This document shows, piece after piece, positions 43,694 to 54,468 of a DNA stretch of 64,000 nt. Both the position numbers and the translations under genes were made by a program. Below the pieces are notes generated by a model. It saw nothing but the letters and a program-made list of their open reading frames with translations, did no database searches and was not told the DNA's origin. The DNA is from Crambe crambe (Eukaryota > Porifera > Demospongiae > Poecilosclerida > Crambeidae), in contig OZ004592.1 in assembly GCA_963924555.1 (NCBI GenBank), positions 6,510,001 through 6,574,000 on the forward strand. The letters run 5' to 3'. Position 1 is the first letter of the stretch. The number at the start of each line of letters is the position of its first letter.

Positions 43694-44551
43694 GTTTCTA
43701 TCCATTTTCTTAGTGCTTGAAAGTAAGTTTGTGTATGTAAAGAATCAAGGGTGGCAGTATTGATTACAGGTGCTTTACTGAGCATCTTTAATTCATTTGT
43801 GCTTTCTGTATGTGCAAAGGTAATCATAAATCAAACCTCATCAAAAACTATAGGCACCAGATCAATAAGCATCACTATGCTTTTCCATAATGGGCAATTT
43901 AAAAGTGAGCAGGCAGCAATGCTGTACAAAATGATCTTCTGAAGAAGATATGTACTTGCTTTAAAAGAATTTTCATGTAGCTAGAGATGCTAGCAGTCCT
44001 AGTGAATTAACTACTCTCTAAAAGAATCTAGCTACAACTTCTTGTTCACTCTGGTTGGAGAAACTTATTTGAGTAAGCCAATTCTAGACATTATACCCAG
44101 CTAGCTACACTCATTCCTATAGAAGAGCTGATGTGCATTGAATGATAGCAATCAATTGTGATATTAGTTTAATAGCTAACCACCCAACAATGTATGTGTG
44201 ACATGGCAGTACTTTATTGAGTGTGTGCGCTCATTTCACTCACCGAACTACAGTACTTGGGTAATCTCAATTCCGCAACATACTCATTCACTAGTACAGC
44301 ACACAGTGCACTAATAACATCTTGCTTACAGTGAAGGAAGAAAGAAGTAGCCACTTTCCTAGCTACAATTGCAATCTGTTAATAGTCTACATACTTGGGT
44401 ATACAAGAAGTTCCATACAATTAATTAGCTAATAAAAATTGCTTTATGGATGTCATTTTCTGAATGTGACATTATTGTGCCCATGCTAATAATTATAATC
44501 ACCTTATACTTATTGGCAATGAAGTGCACATTCACTTTTCTGCTAAATGAT
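43694..44551. other. Intergenic region, no gene seen
   Basis: About 860 bp of AT-rich sequence with short GCTAGCTA runs between the foldback element and the kinase 3' end. Short frames look random. Confidence 0.5.
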
Positions 44552-45919
44552 TCATATACTCACATTATCAGACTCATCTTCTTTATGCTGTACATCAGTT
44601 CCACTCTTCAAGACACATAATCCTTGAATGATTTGTTTTTTTTCCTTCAGCTCTCTCTGGTGTTCTTCTGTTTTCTGCTGGAGCTCTCTCTGGTGTTCTT
44701 CTGTCTTCTGCTGAAGCTCTCTCCTGTGTTCTTCAGTGTTCCTCTGAATAGCTTTCTGGTGTTCTTCTGTTTTCTGCTGAAGCTCTCTCTTGTGTTCTTC
44801 AGTGTTCCTCTGAATAGCTTTCTGGTGTTCTTCTGTTTTCTGCTGAAGCTCTCTCTTGTGTTCTTCAGTGTTCCTCTGAATAGCTTTCTGATGCTCTTTT
44901 GTTTTCTGTTGAAGAGTGGTTTCAAATTCTTTGATTTTTGTTTCAATAGTCGATTGAATTTCTTGCTCTTTGGTTGCCACTTCTAACTGGAGCCTCTGCA
45001 CTAGTGAAGATTGATCATTGCTTTGATCTTTACTGTGCATGTACCTTGCTTCACTCTTCAGTGAAGACAGTTGCTCACACAGCTCCTCTGCTGACGGTCG
45101 GTCTTCATCCAAGTCCTTGATACATCGCAACATGATAGGAAGGAGGGTGTGATCAGCTGATATTAAATCAATATCTTCTTTGCGCCGGTTGATTTCTGGG
45201 ATTGGTATTAATGCACATCCGGCTGGATACTTGGGATCTTTGATATATGTGTATGCATCACCAGGGTTAGGAAACTTCCTGGTGACTATCTGAATACCAA
45301 GAACACCGAGGGAAAAGCAATCCAGTTTGCTGGAATAGCCAGGTGATGTTATTAGTGCTTCTGGAGGCATGTAGGCTGACGTTCCTGGACACTGGGTGAG
45401 AGGGGTCATGCGAGGGTTCATATCCACGAGCTTGGACATCCCAAAATCAGTAACTTTAGCTCTACTGCCTGCACCGATCAACAGGACATTGTTTCCAGAG
45501 AGATCTCTGTGGATAATTGCATTGAAGTGGAGGTAAGCCAGTGCGAGTGCTATGTCATGGCAGATGTCCACCTGGGTGTAGTAAGGGGGGCCAGTAGATC
45601 GCTCAAGATATTTGGTCAGACTTTCGTCCATTAGCTCCATCAGAAGAACAGGTCTTCCTGATTCAGGATTTGCGATAGTACCGAGGTATTGAACAATGTT
45701 TGGATGTTTTATGGAGCTGAGAAACTGACATTCCTGTTCAAACTTCCTTACAAAGCTGTGAATCCCTGGATCGCCATGTTGGAACATGGTGTCATGGAGA
45801 AGCTTGACAGCACAAGGCAGCTGACCGCACTTGCCCTTGCAAACTTTGCCATAGGAGCCAACGCCAAGAATATCATCAATATAGATCTCAACAGAACCAT
45901 AACGTAACTGCTTCGCCAT
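44552..45919 (-). CDS. TKL-type protein kinase with coiled-coil tail, intronless
   Basis: One 455-aa frame. Residues 10-285 are a complete kinase domain: glycine loop GVGSYGKV, AVKLL, catalytic loop HRDLSGNN, VTDFG, and an activation segment ending in PPE. All catalytic residues are present. Residues 310-440 are coiled coil made of a 22-residue charged repeat containing EEHKRELQQKTEEHQKAIQ, three to four copies, which should dimerise the enzyme. The Ser/Thr versus Tyr specificity is uncertain; the loop and P-loop resemble TKL kinases. An acceptor-like TTTAGCAG just before the ATG suggests a 5' UTR intron, with its first exon perhaps in the CpG-rich stretch near 46590-46710. AAT|GTGAGT before the stop could be a used donor, so the true C-terminus may differ. 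Confidence 0.85.
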   Translation of the reverse strand: MAKQLRYGSVEIYIDDILGVGSYGKVCKGKCGQLPCAVKLLHDTMFQHGDPGIHSFVRKFEQECQFLSSIKHPNIVQYLGTIANPESGRPVLLMELMDESLTKYLERSTGPPYYTQVDICHDIALALAYLHFNAIIHRDLSGNNVLLIGAGSRAKVTDFGMSKLVDMNPRMTPLTQCPGTSAYMPPEALITSPGYSSKLDCFSLGVLGIQIVTRKFPNPGDAYTYIKDPKYPAGCALIPIPEINRRKEDIDLISADHTLLPIMLRCIKDLDEDRPSAEELCEQLSSLKSEARYMHSKDQSNDQSSLVQRLQLEVATKEQEIQSTIETKIKEFETTLQQKTKEHQKAIQRNTEEHKRELQQKTEEHQKAIQRNTEEHKRELQQKTEEHQKAIQRNTEEHRRELQQKTEEHQRELQQKTEEHQRELKEKKQIIQGLCVLKSGTDVQHKEDESDNVSI

Positions 45920-47199
45920 TGAGGAGAGTAACCTGCTAAATTTTATAATAATTATAGCTAGATGATTAGAGCAGTTAGAAAAAGGAATGAATGATTATAG
46001 AAAGGAAAGACTATTTTGATTCTTTTGAGATGGTATAGATATGAGCCGGTGGGTGGGCCTGCCTCCTAATAATAATAATATGAAAAGGGGGGAAATGGTG
46101 CTATTTCTCTAGTCCATGTACGTATTTATCTATGAACACACTGAAATCCAACACTAACTAGAAAGAACCAGCCCTCTGATAAAAAAAAAAAAATTGTGAA
46201 ATCAAAGAGCCACATATGTGCAAATAATGAATATCAGTCTGACCACAATAACTAATTAAAAATCCTATTACTACAGAGGATGTGCATTTTGGGGCAATTG
46301 AAAGACACTGTCCTAAAGATTTACTGATTGAAAGAGAGTTGTAAAGGGGTAGCACAATATTATTCCAATTCTCTCCCCTTTAGTAAGTCATCAGGGAGTG
46401 GTTGGGAAAAGGAGTAGAGAAACTATTATGTTGATTCTCTTATTTCAAATACCTTTTAGGATGGTTTAGAGGTGAGCCAGTGGGTGGGTCACGCCCCGCG
46501 CAAACGCTGTTTCGATAGTAAGCTTAATTATCAAGAATAGAAGCCAAACACTCACACTAAACATACAAACAACCGACAGTTCATTCACCAACAAAATGGG
46601 TGGATCAACCGCACGCGTGCGCGAAATCAGTGCTGTGCATGCGCATACGTGATCCCCTCCCGGATCCCATGCAACATCTGCGTGCCCGGTGTGTGACAGA
46701 CGTCAGTGTTCAAAGAGATACCAGTTTTGTTGCAGAGGAATTTGATTACACGCCCACAAACCTATGAATATCATTACTATTACTAATAACATGCGCGCGC
46801 AAAGCGCTCTCTTCTTGCTTTCTCTTTAGGTGGTAAGTCGAGTGAAGCTGCTATCTTTGCTAACGCTAACCTGATATCATGAGACTTCTCCATCAATGTA
46901 GTTCAACTGCTAGATTCTGTGACTGTGATAAAATAATTTGCAAAGCCAGTCGCATTTTATTAATGTTTACGTGAGCACGTGATTCTCCATAAGCAATACA
47001 ATAAACTCCGTGTGTGTGTCCGTGCCGTGTGTAGTCTTCTATTTGCTAGTTAGATTGGTAGTCCGCCTCAGGGAGAACAGTCCGGCTGCCCTATTACTGT
47101 AGGAGCTGCTTGGGACTTGAAAACCCACTCCCTGACTGAGGTGTGTTAGTTTCTGTGCAGCAGGCGTGGTGGGCTCTTTTTGGAACTTAAAGTGCAGGC
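45920..47199. other. Intergenic region with CpG-rich patch
   Basis: It holds a CpG-rich patch (46590-46710, with ACGCGTGCGCG and GCATGCGCATACG) that may be the kinase promoter, and a word GAGCC(A/G)GTGGGTGGG present twice (46040 and 46475 regions). The last 160 bp look like the 5' leader of the reverse-transcriptase element. Confidence 0.5.
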
Positions 47200-49140
47200 A
47201 TGCCTTCCAGCCCATCAAAGGGGGTCAATTGCTGTCGATGCAACCGCACTGGGACTTATAAAAACTGTTCCTGTGGCAAGTGCTTACCAGGCAATCTCGG
47301 CCGTTGCCTCAACAAACTATCTACACTGCCACAGTCCAAAGCCCTCTCCCAGCCTCCCAATCACCTCTCTGGGTCTAGTGAGCCATCTTTAACCACCCAA
47401 TTATCCTGTCCCACAACTTCTACCTCTAGATACCCTCCTTCATCAGAGTCCACCCAAACTCTGCCCTCTACTACCTACCAGAGTGGAGTTCAATTTTCTC
47501 CTCCCGTTCCACCACACTCCACCACATACCAAAGGGTGCCAGGAATGCTTGGGCTAGCGTGATCTCGGATGTCTTCACAGCCATCAATGTTGACACCTCT
47601 AACCCAGATCCATGACGCAAGCTTTTTATATTGCCTCGCTGCATTTTGTTCAATCCTATAAAGGGCAACCGTCTATACTAGCATGACCAGGTGAAGTTGG
47701 TGAAATCTTGCATAAGCAGGTGGCAGTCAGGTGGTATTGCTGATCTTTGGGCAGAAGCCAAGATTACAGGAGAGAAATCCGACAATCTCCGGAAAGTACC
47801 GAAAGGGTCCAATAACCAACAGGTTCATAATGCCAAGCGAGCCAAACGTGCAGCTGAAGCAGGCCAGTATAAGAAAGCTATTCAGGCTTTGACATCCGAG
47901 GGGCTTGCCCCAACCAACGACAAGATTCTGAATGAGATGATGGATAAACACCCTCAATCTCCACTTCCTCACACTCCTGATTCCCCACCTCCATCCCCAC
48001 CAAGCATCAACGAAGCAGGAGTGGTCCAAGCTCTTCGCTCCTTTCCAAGTGATACTGCCCCAGGTCCTTCACTTCTGAGGGCTAACCATCTTAAAGAAGC
48101 CATCTTTTGTCCTTCCTCAGATCATGGCAATAGAGCCCTGCAGGCAATAACTAAAACAGTCAACCTTATGTGTGCAGGTTTAGCTCCTCCTCAGGTAGTC
48201 CCACATCTTTGTGGTGCTACATTGCTTGCAGTTAAGAAGAAAGGTGGTGGCCACCGGCCCATAGCAGTGGGAGAGGTTCTCCGTCGGTTAACATCCAAAT
48301 GTCTCTCTCGGGCAGTCCAGAACGAGGCCCTCCGTAATCTTACCCCCCTTCAGCTGGGGGTAGGGGTGAGGGTTGGGTGTGAAGCCATTGTTCATGCAGT
48401 CTCCCAGACTCTGGAGGATGAGGGGCTTTCTCTGGATTCCTGTCATGTCCTGCTCCTGGACTTCAGCAACGCCTTTAATAGCATTGACCGCAGTCATATG
48501 TTCTCCGAAGTCAGAGCCCGCATACCTTCGCTATCAAGCTGGGTGGAGAGCTGCTACAGTTCTCAACCTATACTGCATTTTGGGAAACACACAATTCTCA
48601 GTCGATGTGGTGTTCAACAAGGGGACCGTCTTGGCCCTTTATGCTTTGCCCTGACACTTCATTCCATTGTGGAGAGATTGAAAAGAGATGTTCCAAATTT
48701 ACTTATTGACGCTTGGTATTTGGATGATGGGACCCTGTGTGGTACAGCAGAAGACCTGGCCAAGGCCTTAGCAATCATAGAAGAGGATGGGCCACCCAGA
48801 GGATTAAGGCTAAATGGATCGAAATCTCTCCATTACATCCCAAAAGATGCTGATGGCTCTCATAATCCCCTCCCACCGGAAATTCCCATCACCAGATCTG
48901 TTTTTCCCTCTTAGGATCACCTATTGGCCCAGCCAGCTTTTGTGAATCCATCGCTGCAAAACGGGTTGAAAAGATAAGGTCTGCTGTGACCAAACTATGG
49001 GATCTCGAAGACTCTCAGATACAGTCTACCCTTCTCCGTTCGTGCCTAGCCCTCCCAAAGCTCAATTTCCTTTTAAGGTCATGCCCTCCAGCGTACATTC
49101 ATCAAGCCACCATGGCTTTTGATAATATGAAATCCTCCAC
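47200..49140 (+). mobile_element. Degraded retroelement with Cys-rich ORF and YLDDG reverse transcriptase
   Basis: A Cys-rich N-terminal segment (CCRCNRTGTYKNCSCGKCLPG) opens at 47200. In-frame stops interrupt it near 47563-47690. A 407-aa frame (47691-48914) carries a reverse transcriptase: VKKKGGGHRPIAVGEVLRR, LLLDFSNAFNSID, GVQQGDRLGP and the active site as WYLDDG. After a stop in a T-rich run, a shifted frame continues with LLGSPIGPASF and the helical thumb up to about 49140. It is therefore non-functional. The RT order (no visible integrase or LTR) suggests a non-LTR element, but the YLDDG box and Cys-rich start mark a clade I cannot name. Confidence 0.8.
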
Positions 49141-49143
49141 ACT

Positions 49144-49205
49144 CACCTAGCCTCGCGCCAGGCTCTCAGGAAGGGGGAGGGGGAAGGAAAAGAGAGCCTG
49201 GTTGC
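49144..49205. mobile_element. Short inverted repeat of the CTAGYCTCGCG type
   Basis: CTAGCCTCGCGCCAGGCTCTC faces GAGAGCCTGGTTGC across a G/A-rich loop. The outer end resembles the element in DDX41 intron 3. It sits exactly at the truncated end of the RT element. Confidence 0.55.
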
Positions 49206-49569
49206 CACTGTCTGCGCATGCGCAAGATTAACCCACCCTCCTCCCAATAATTATAAGTTAATCAAGTCTATTGAAGTTTGTCAAGTTGTTTTTTCCTTGA
49301 AAGGATACCTATGTAGGAATATAACTGCATGCTATATAAAATTCACTTGTTGACTATCTGGTTATTATTTACATGTAGGACAAGACTACTTTATATCAGA
49401 TATGTTATTCATGTAATGTCACCAGGCAGCATCTCAAGTGATATTAGACTTTACTCAAGGGTCACAAATCAAGGAGTGAACATGTGATACAAGATTACGT
49501 CATAAGCGAAATCACAATGATGATTACATAACAGTTAGTAATGATAAAAGTAACAATTAATGTTACTGT
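49206..49569. other. Intergenic region, no gene seen
   Basis: AT-rich sequence between retroelement remnants. No frame or repeat is recognised. Confidence 0.5.
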
Positions 49570-50335
49570 CACACACCCCCTCCTCCAGTTAGAGCTTGCC
49601 CCGAGCTTACTTTCTTCCATAGTAGAGGGACGGCCAGATAACTAGGGTAACTCAGATTTAAGTGTACATGAATAATATCATCTTTTGAAGTGTAGACACG
49701 TTTTCCTGCAATGCTGGTTGGAGTCACCTCAAAAACTTAATATATATAGGGTCCATGCCACAGACGAGATAACTTCTGAAACTTCCCGGACTCTTCCTGA
49801 GGAAATCGAAATAGCACTAGACCGCCAATCTTGAACTGCATAGGAGAACATTTGTTCACCTTATTATAGTACTTTTTGCAATGCTTCTGGGTTTTCTGGA
49901 TTGACTGAGTATCTCAGTGAGTTCCTGTCGCATTGGTAGCCTGTCAGGTCAGCCCCTTCTACCTCATTAGCAGGAAGAAATGCAGCTTCAATAGGATAGC
50001 TACCATAAAGAAGGTAAGATGGCTTCTCGCCTGTTGCCTCATAGGCATCCCATGTAAATACTTGTTCCACTGCTTCCCATAGACATCAACATGCTTGCAT
50101 ATCAGCATCTTTAGAGTACGAGAGTACGATTAAACCTCTCGGTGAGGCCATCACACTGAAGATGGTATGCTGTAGTATTCAATTTCGTAATTCCAAGAAG
50201 ACTGCATACATCGGTCATCAGGTAGGATAGCTGATTGGGTCCCTTCTCCGATAGTAGACTTTCTGGAACACCACACACATGATCTCAGCATCAGTATGTC
50301 CACTATTAAACCATACAGCCTTTTGGTCAGGGATA
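49570..50335 (-). mobile_element. Degraded integrase remnant, Ty3/Gypsy-like
   Basis: In broken frames on the minus strand I read, 5' to 3', the integrase core tail (LLGITKLNTTAYHLQCDGLTERFNRTL), an ATGEKPSYLLYG block (open at 49864-50070), and the C-terminal FKIGGLVLFRFPQEESGKFQ-KLSRLWHGPY segment. Stops and frameshifts separate them, so no active protein is made. LTRs are not visible. Confidence 0.72.
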
Positions 50336-50880
50336 GGGAAAACCCAAGGTCATCAGAATGATATTTGATTTGATTATTTATTTGAAGAGAGTAGCTGGGT
50401 AACTTGGTACATAGCTAGCTACAGCTACAGGCAAATTTCATGAGCTTCTTTTACAGAGGCCAAAAATCTGGTACAGATACCATAATTATACTGTGCAGTA
50501 GATATATAGTATCTATGCTGGTAGCTAATAAGGCCATAATTAAGTAGAATCACCATGATTGCATCTAGCTAGACTCAACTTCATGCGTAGCTAGCTAAGC
50601 TAGCTATCTACAAGCATAATAAGCACCTATGAAAAATCAGGTCTTACCACGCTCTTCTTTTTCTTCTTGATGAAAAGAACTCCCTTTCTTACATTGAACA
50701 TAGCTGCTTTCTCTCCAATAGCTCTCTTTTTGTCTTGACTACAGTCTGGTGGGTAGCGCTGCTCAGTTATGTATAAGCTGATATGCCTGGATAACTTTTG
50801 GTAAAGGCAGTCCACTTTTTTCATGGAAAAAACTGGACTCCCGGTCCAGTTTTTTCCCCGGTCCAAATTTTTCGTGACAG
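50336..50880 (-). other. Low-complexity DNA with a possible second integrase-type fragment
   Basis: A minus frame at about 50640-50830 reads YITEQRYPPDCSQDKKRAIG then FNVRKGVLFIKK, resembling the linker ahead of the zinc-binding part of retroviral-type integrases (pattern F-x-V-x-x-G-x-L). It ends at a GTAAGA donor-like site. The upstream 300 bp are GCTAGCTA-rich with nothing recognisable. Confidence 0.35.
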
Positions 50881-51030
50881 ACCCTTGCCAACCATTTGCT
50901 GGATAACAATACGTATGGCTAACAGCTCGATAGCTAGCTACGATGGCAGCAGCTATGTAGCTACCTGATTCTTTCAATAGGAGTCCAAAAAGGTTAAGAC
51001 AGCTTTCAAAAGATCCACTTGTCCCTCCAT
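50881..51030 (-). pseudogene. Small membrane protein, copy 3 remnant
   Basis: Exon 1 (start at 51030) is present but lacks one A in the A6 run found in the other copies, shifting the frame. Exon 2 and most of exon 3 are deleted; about 25 bp of exon 3 remain at 50881-50912. Confidence 0.82.
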
Positions 51031-51434
51031 GACAGCTATAGCTAGCTAGCAAGCTATAAGTACAGCAATACTAATCCCGAGATGAAATTATAGTTAATCG
51101 TAGCTAGCTACTTGGTAAACAGAAAAACATAGAAATCTAATCAGGAATCTGAATCAAAATTATAGCTATAGCTACTCATATAAATAGCTCAGAGCTTTGG
51201 GAGTATAGCTAGCTAGCACAGCTTGGGAATTCATATCTTATTGTCCATATAGCTAATGGACATACAGTGGTGCATAAATGACTGACAAATCACACAGAAG
51301 ATTTTTTAACTTTGATCATCATGTAGAAATCAGTAACTTTAAAGAACTAGCTACCATAATATTTTACTGCTCGAATCATTCTACAAAAATCTGTGTAGCT
51401 AGATACCTTATATAGTAGGACAGAAGTTACTATA

Positions 51435-52641
51435 GGGTAAATCCCCCAGATTCCAGACACTTAAGGATCAAACCCTCATTATCTACCACCACATACCTTC
51501 TAGGCCAGATTTAAAGTAGCATTGCATACATCAGGTCTTCACCTTTCTTCATGCAAAATTTAGGCTTTCACATTTAGGTCATACGACTATATGGCTGCCG
51601 AATACAAGCTCAGTTCAATGAGCCAATATCCAGACAAAAAACCCAACTACCAGACGTCAGATTATAAGAGTTGTAAAGTTTCATGAAGTCATCAATTTTT
51701 GCTGTATCCATTAGACAAACAATAAACAATAACATAAAAAAAAACCACGATGACCACAAGGTACTATTGTTTCTATGATGATGACCACAAGATACTAAAT
51801 TTCAAGAGATTGGTGTCAGTGCAGCACAGGTACACATATGAAGTTTCAGATCAATGCCTGTGGATCAATGCCTACATGTAGACACATAATCATGCAAAAT
51901 TGCTCGAGGTATATTATACTTTGATTCAGCCACACGGTAAGACATTTTATTAGATTTGATGTCATCAATAGCTGCAATTAAATCACACTCACTCCAGGTG
52001 GCCTTTTTAGCCATCTATAGATGAATACAGAAAACATAATTCGAACATACAGAGTACACGAAGGCTTTTACATGTGACCACACCCAATCATAATAACAGT
52101 GGATGGCCAAACTATCTGTGACTTATATGTGTACCATGTGCCCGACATAGTCACAGTTCCATGTATGCAAAAAATCGTATTGATACTCCAATTAGTTAAG
52201 AAATTATACCAAGCAGGCCACAAATTTACAACCTGTCTGGTAATTGAGCCCAAACAGTGTACAAAACAAACCACAATTTAACCCTTTAGCTGACTTAAAG
52301 GTCTAATTACTGTTAAAAACTACTTGCTTGGGTGGTACATGCCAGCCTAAGTCCCGGATCCACACATCCCTCAGACGCTACACACCGGCTACCAAATATC
52401 AACCACTTCTTAACTACTACGTCAAAAGCACAATACTTTACAATTTACCCTCAAAACGCAGCAGCTAACGAAGGAGAAGCAGAGGCCAAAAATGACTCCC
52501 CTGGCTATGTTTTGCAGCAGCACGTGGCTAGTTTCACGGAGTAAAATCTTGACCGGGTTGTGTCAGAATATTGGGGTACTGCGGTCATTTAGCGGACACC
52601 GTCTGTAGACTGAGGTTGTCCGTAAATTGGGGGGTTTACCC
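51435..52641 (-). mobile_element. Pogo-like DNA transposon remnant with TA target duplication
   Basis: Ends GGGTAAATCCCCCAGATT (left) and the complement GGGTAAACCCCCCAATTT (right) are inverted repeats, flanked directly by TA (51433-51434, 52642-52643). The other array has the empty site at about 39299-39307 (CTATACAGTATC). On the minus strand 51865-52014 encodes 49 residues starting MAKKATWSECDLIAAI and containing YRVAESKYNIPRAIL, the psq-type helix-turn-helix that starts pogo transposases. The rest of the transposase is missing, so the copy is non-autonomous. Confidence 0.82.
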
Positions 52642-52649
52642 TACAGTAT

Positions 52650-53000
52650 CTGACACAATACTAGATCTTCCTTCACTCTCCTGGATCAGGATACCCATAA
52701 CTGTGCAATGATAAGGGTGGAACATGATTGATTGCACATAGACTACCCAATGTAGACTTACGGACTTCCACTTGGATTGGTTTTATGGTGAATATCATTC
52801 CATGCATACTAGCTACTAAATTGTCCTGCCCAGATGTGAGAGGTTTTCCAACGGTAAAGATGAGACCAGCACTGAAAGCCTTCGGAAGGAGCTGCAATGC
52901 AAGGAGAATTAAACTTCATACCCTTCTGCATTGCAAGGAAGAAAGGCCAGGTTCCACAATAAGGTTTCCCAGGGTTAGGGTGAGTCGGTCCTTGTACAGT
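52650..53000 (-). pseudogene. Truncated Deltex 3' end, copy 3
   Basis: It aligns with the DTC exons: [21 protein letters not shown] is readable, but the WNDIHHK block is lost to insertions and the last exon is shortened. It ends at the same Deltex/INPP5F junction (TCCTTGTAC) as copy 1. Confidence 0.83.
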
Positions 53001-53300
53001 AGTGACGTTTACAAGTTATAGCTATTTGTGCAGGTTCAGCATGATTATTTGCTTTATTTGACTTCCATGTCTTAATTCAGTGGAGTCTACCTTAGTCCCT
53101 AGCTCTTGGCCTGTAGGTCAATTACAAGTCTTGACCTGTAGGTCAATAATTATTAATACTTGGTTCAATCATACACAACAGGTCAACTTGGAATCATTAT
53201 TAGAGACTGCACATGAGGCTCTTTGATGAAGGATAGCTACCACCCCCTGGAACGAAGCTTGAAAAAATTCACTTATAATTTATCACCAAAAATGACATTT
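53001..53300 (+). pseudogene. INPP5F 3' fragment, relic 2
   Basis: Matches the relic at 37131-37460: intron 19, shortened exon 20 (GTTCAGCATG), the TTGACCTGTAGGTCAAT intron words, exon 21 pieces, then the tail of exon 23. More deleted than relic 1, but with the same left junction. Confidence 0.83.
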
Positions 53301-53420
53301 TTCATTCATTGATGCTTTTATGAACTGATGAAATTAATCACAAATAAATTGAAAAGCTGCTATGACAATTCAAGTTATAGGATCTTGTGCATAAAAGTGA
53401 AGCAGGTGCAGATGTTAGCT

Positions 53421-54158
53421 TCAAGTGCATATATAATCATATTCAGGTGCAGACTTCTCTTCACTAGAGTAAGGTAGTGGTGGAGGGATGTTTTCTGGTG
53501 GATGACCATATGCCACATTGTCACTTAAATGTACAGAGGTCTTATTCCCAGCAGCAGTTCCTGTTGCTACACCTTCAACTGATAAGGGCTGCAATGGACA
53601 ACTGGTGTTCATCTGGGTCCTGTTTGCAGGGGTCTGCTGTTGACCCTCTGGTGGACCCTTGCCAACCATTCGCTGGATAACAATCAGCACTTTCATACCT
53701 CCATGTCACAACACTGTCAGTGGAAAGAACAGAATAGCTAGCAACCAGCTGTATCAGCATCAGAACTAGAGTTAAGTTCGTAGCTAGACAAGTGTTATCC
53801 ATTTACCAATAGAAGGCCAATCACTGCCTACATGTATAGCTAAACTAAATTATCTGCTAGCATCTGAAAAGGTAGCAGTATAGCTAGACTATTAGCTATA
53901 CTTACCAAACCACAACCACTGCAATGGAAAGAATTATAGTGGCAGAAATGATCACACCAAAATATAGCTTATAAGATATCCCTATAATATTTATGATGAA
54001 GTAACAATGAGGGAGGAAAGGAGAAATAGATTGCTCATGACTGGTCTATAAGCTACAACCAGATAGATAATGTCTAGTTATATGTGTGTACCTGATTCTT
54101 TCAATAGGAGTCCAAAAAAGGTTAATATAGCTTTCAAAAGATTCACTTGTCCCTCCAT
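53421..54158 (-). pseudogene. Small membrane protein, copy 4, frameshifted
   Basis: Exons 54092-54158 and 53906-53981 are intact. Exon 3 (53421-53713) is 293 bp instead of 298: it gains one in-frame codon but loses 8 bp just after the TWRYE codons, shifting the frame. The tail from MKVLIVIQ onward is still open but out of phase. The PPxY site is PPPLPY as in copy 2. Confidence 0.8.
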
Positions 54159-54468
54159 AATGACTAGCTAGCAAGCTAAAGTACACCAATACAAGGTGAA
54201 ATTATAGTTAATTGTAGCTATGTATTTGGTAAACAGAAAAACATTTTAAAAATCTCTGAATTGGAGTAAATATATAGCTCAGAGCTTTGGGAGTATAGCA
54301 GAGCTTGGGAAATCACATCCCATGGACATGTATAAATGACAGGTGACAAGAAATTTATAACTTCAATTAGATGCAGAAATCAACATAAAATTTCCCCTAC
54401 CTGAATCATTTTATGTAGCTACCTTGGTTAGTAGGTCAGAAGTTACATATTTAGTCTACCTATAATTA

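Noticed and set aside
44624-44986. 120-aa plus-strand frame rich in Phe/Leu
   Set aside because: It is the antisense of the coiled-coil repeat of the TKL kinase.
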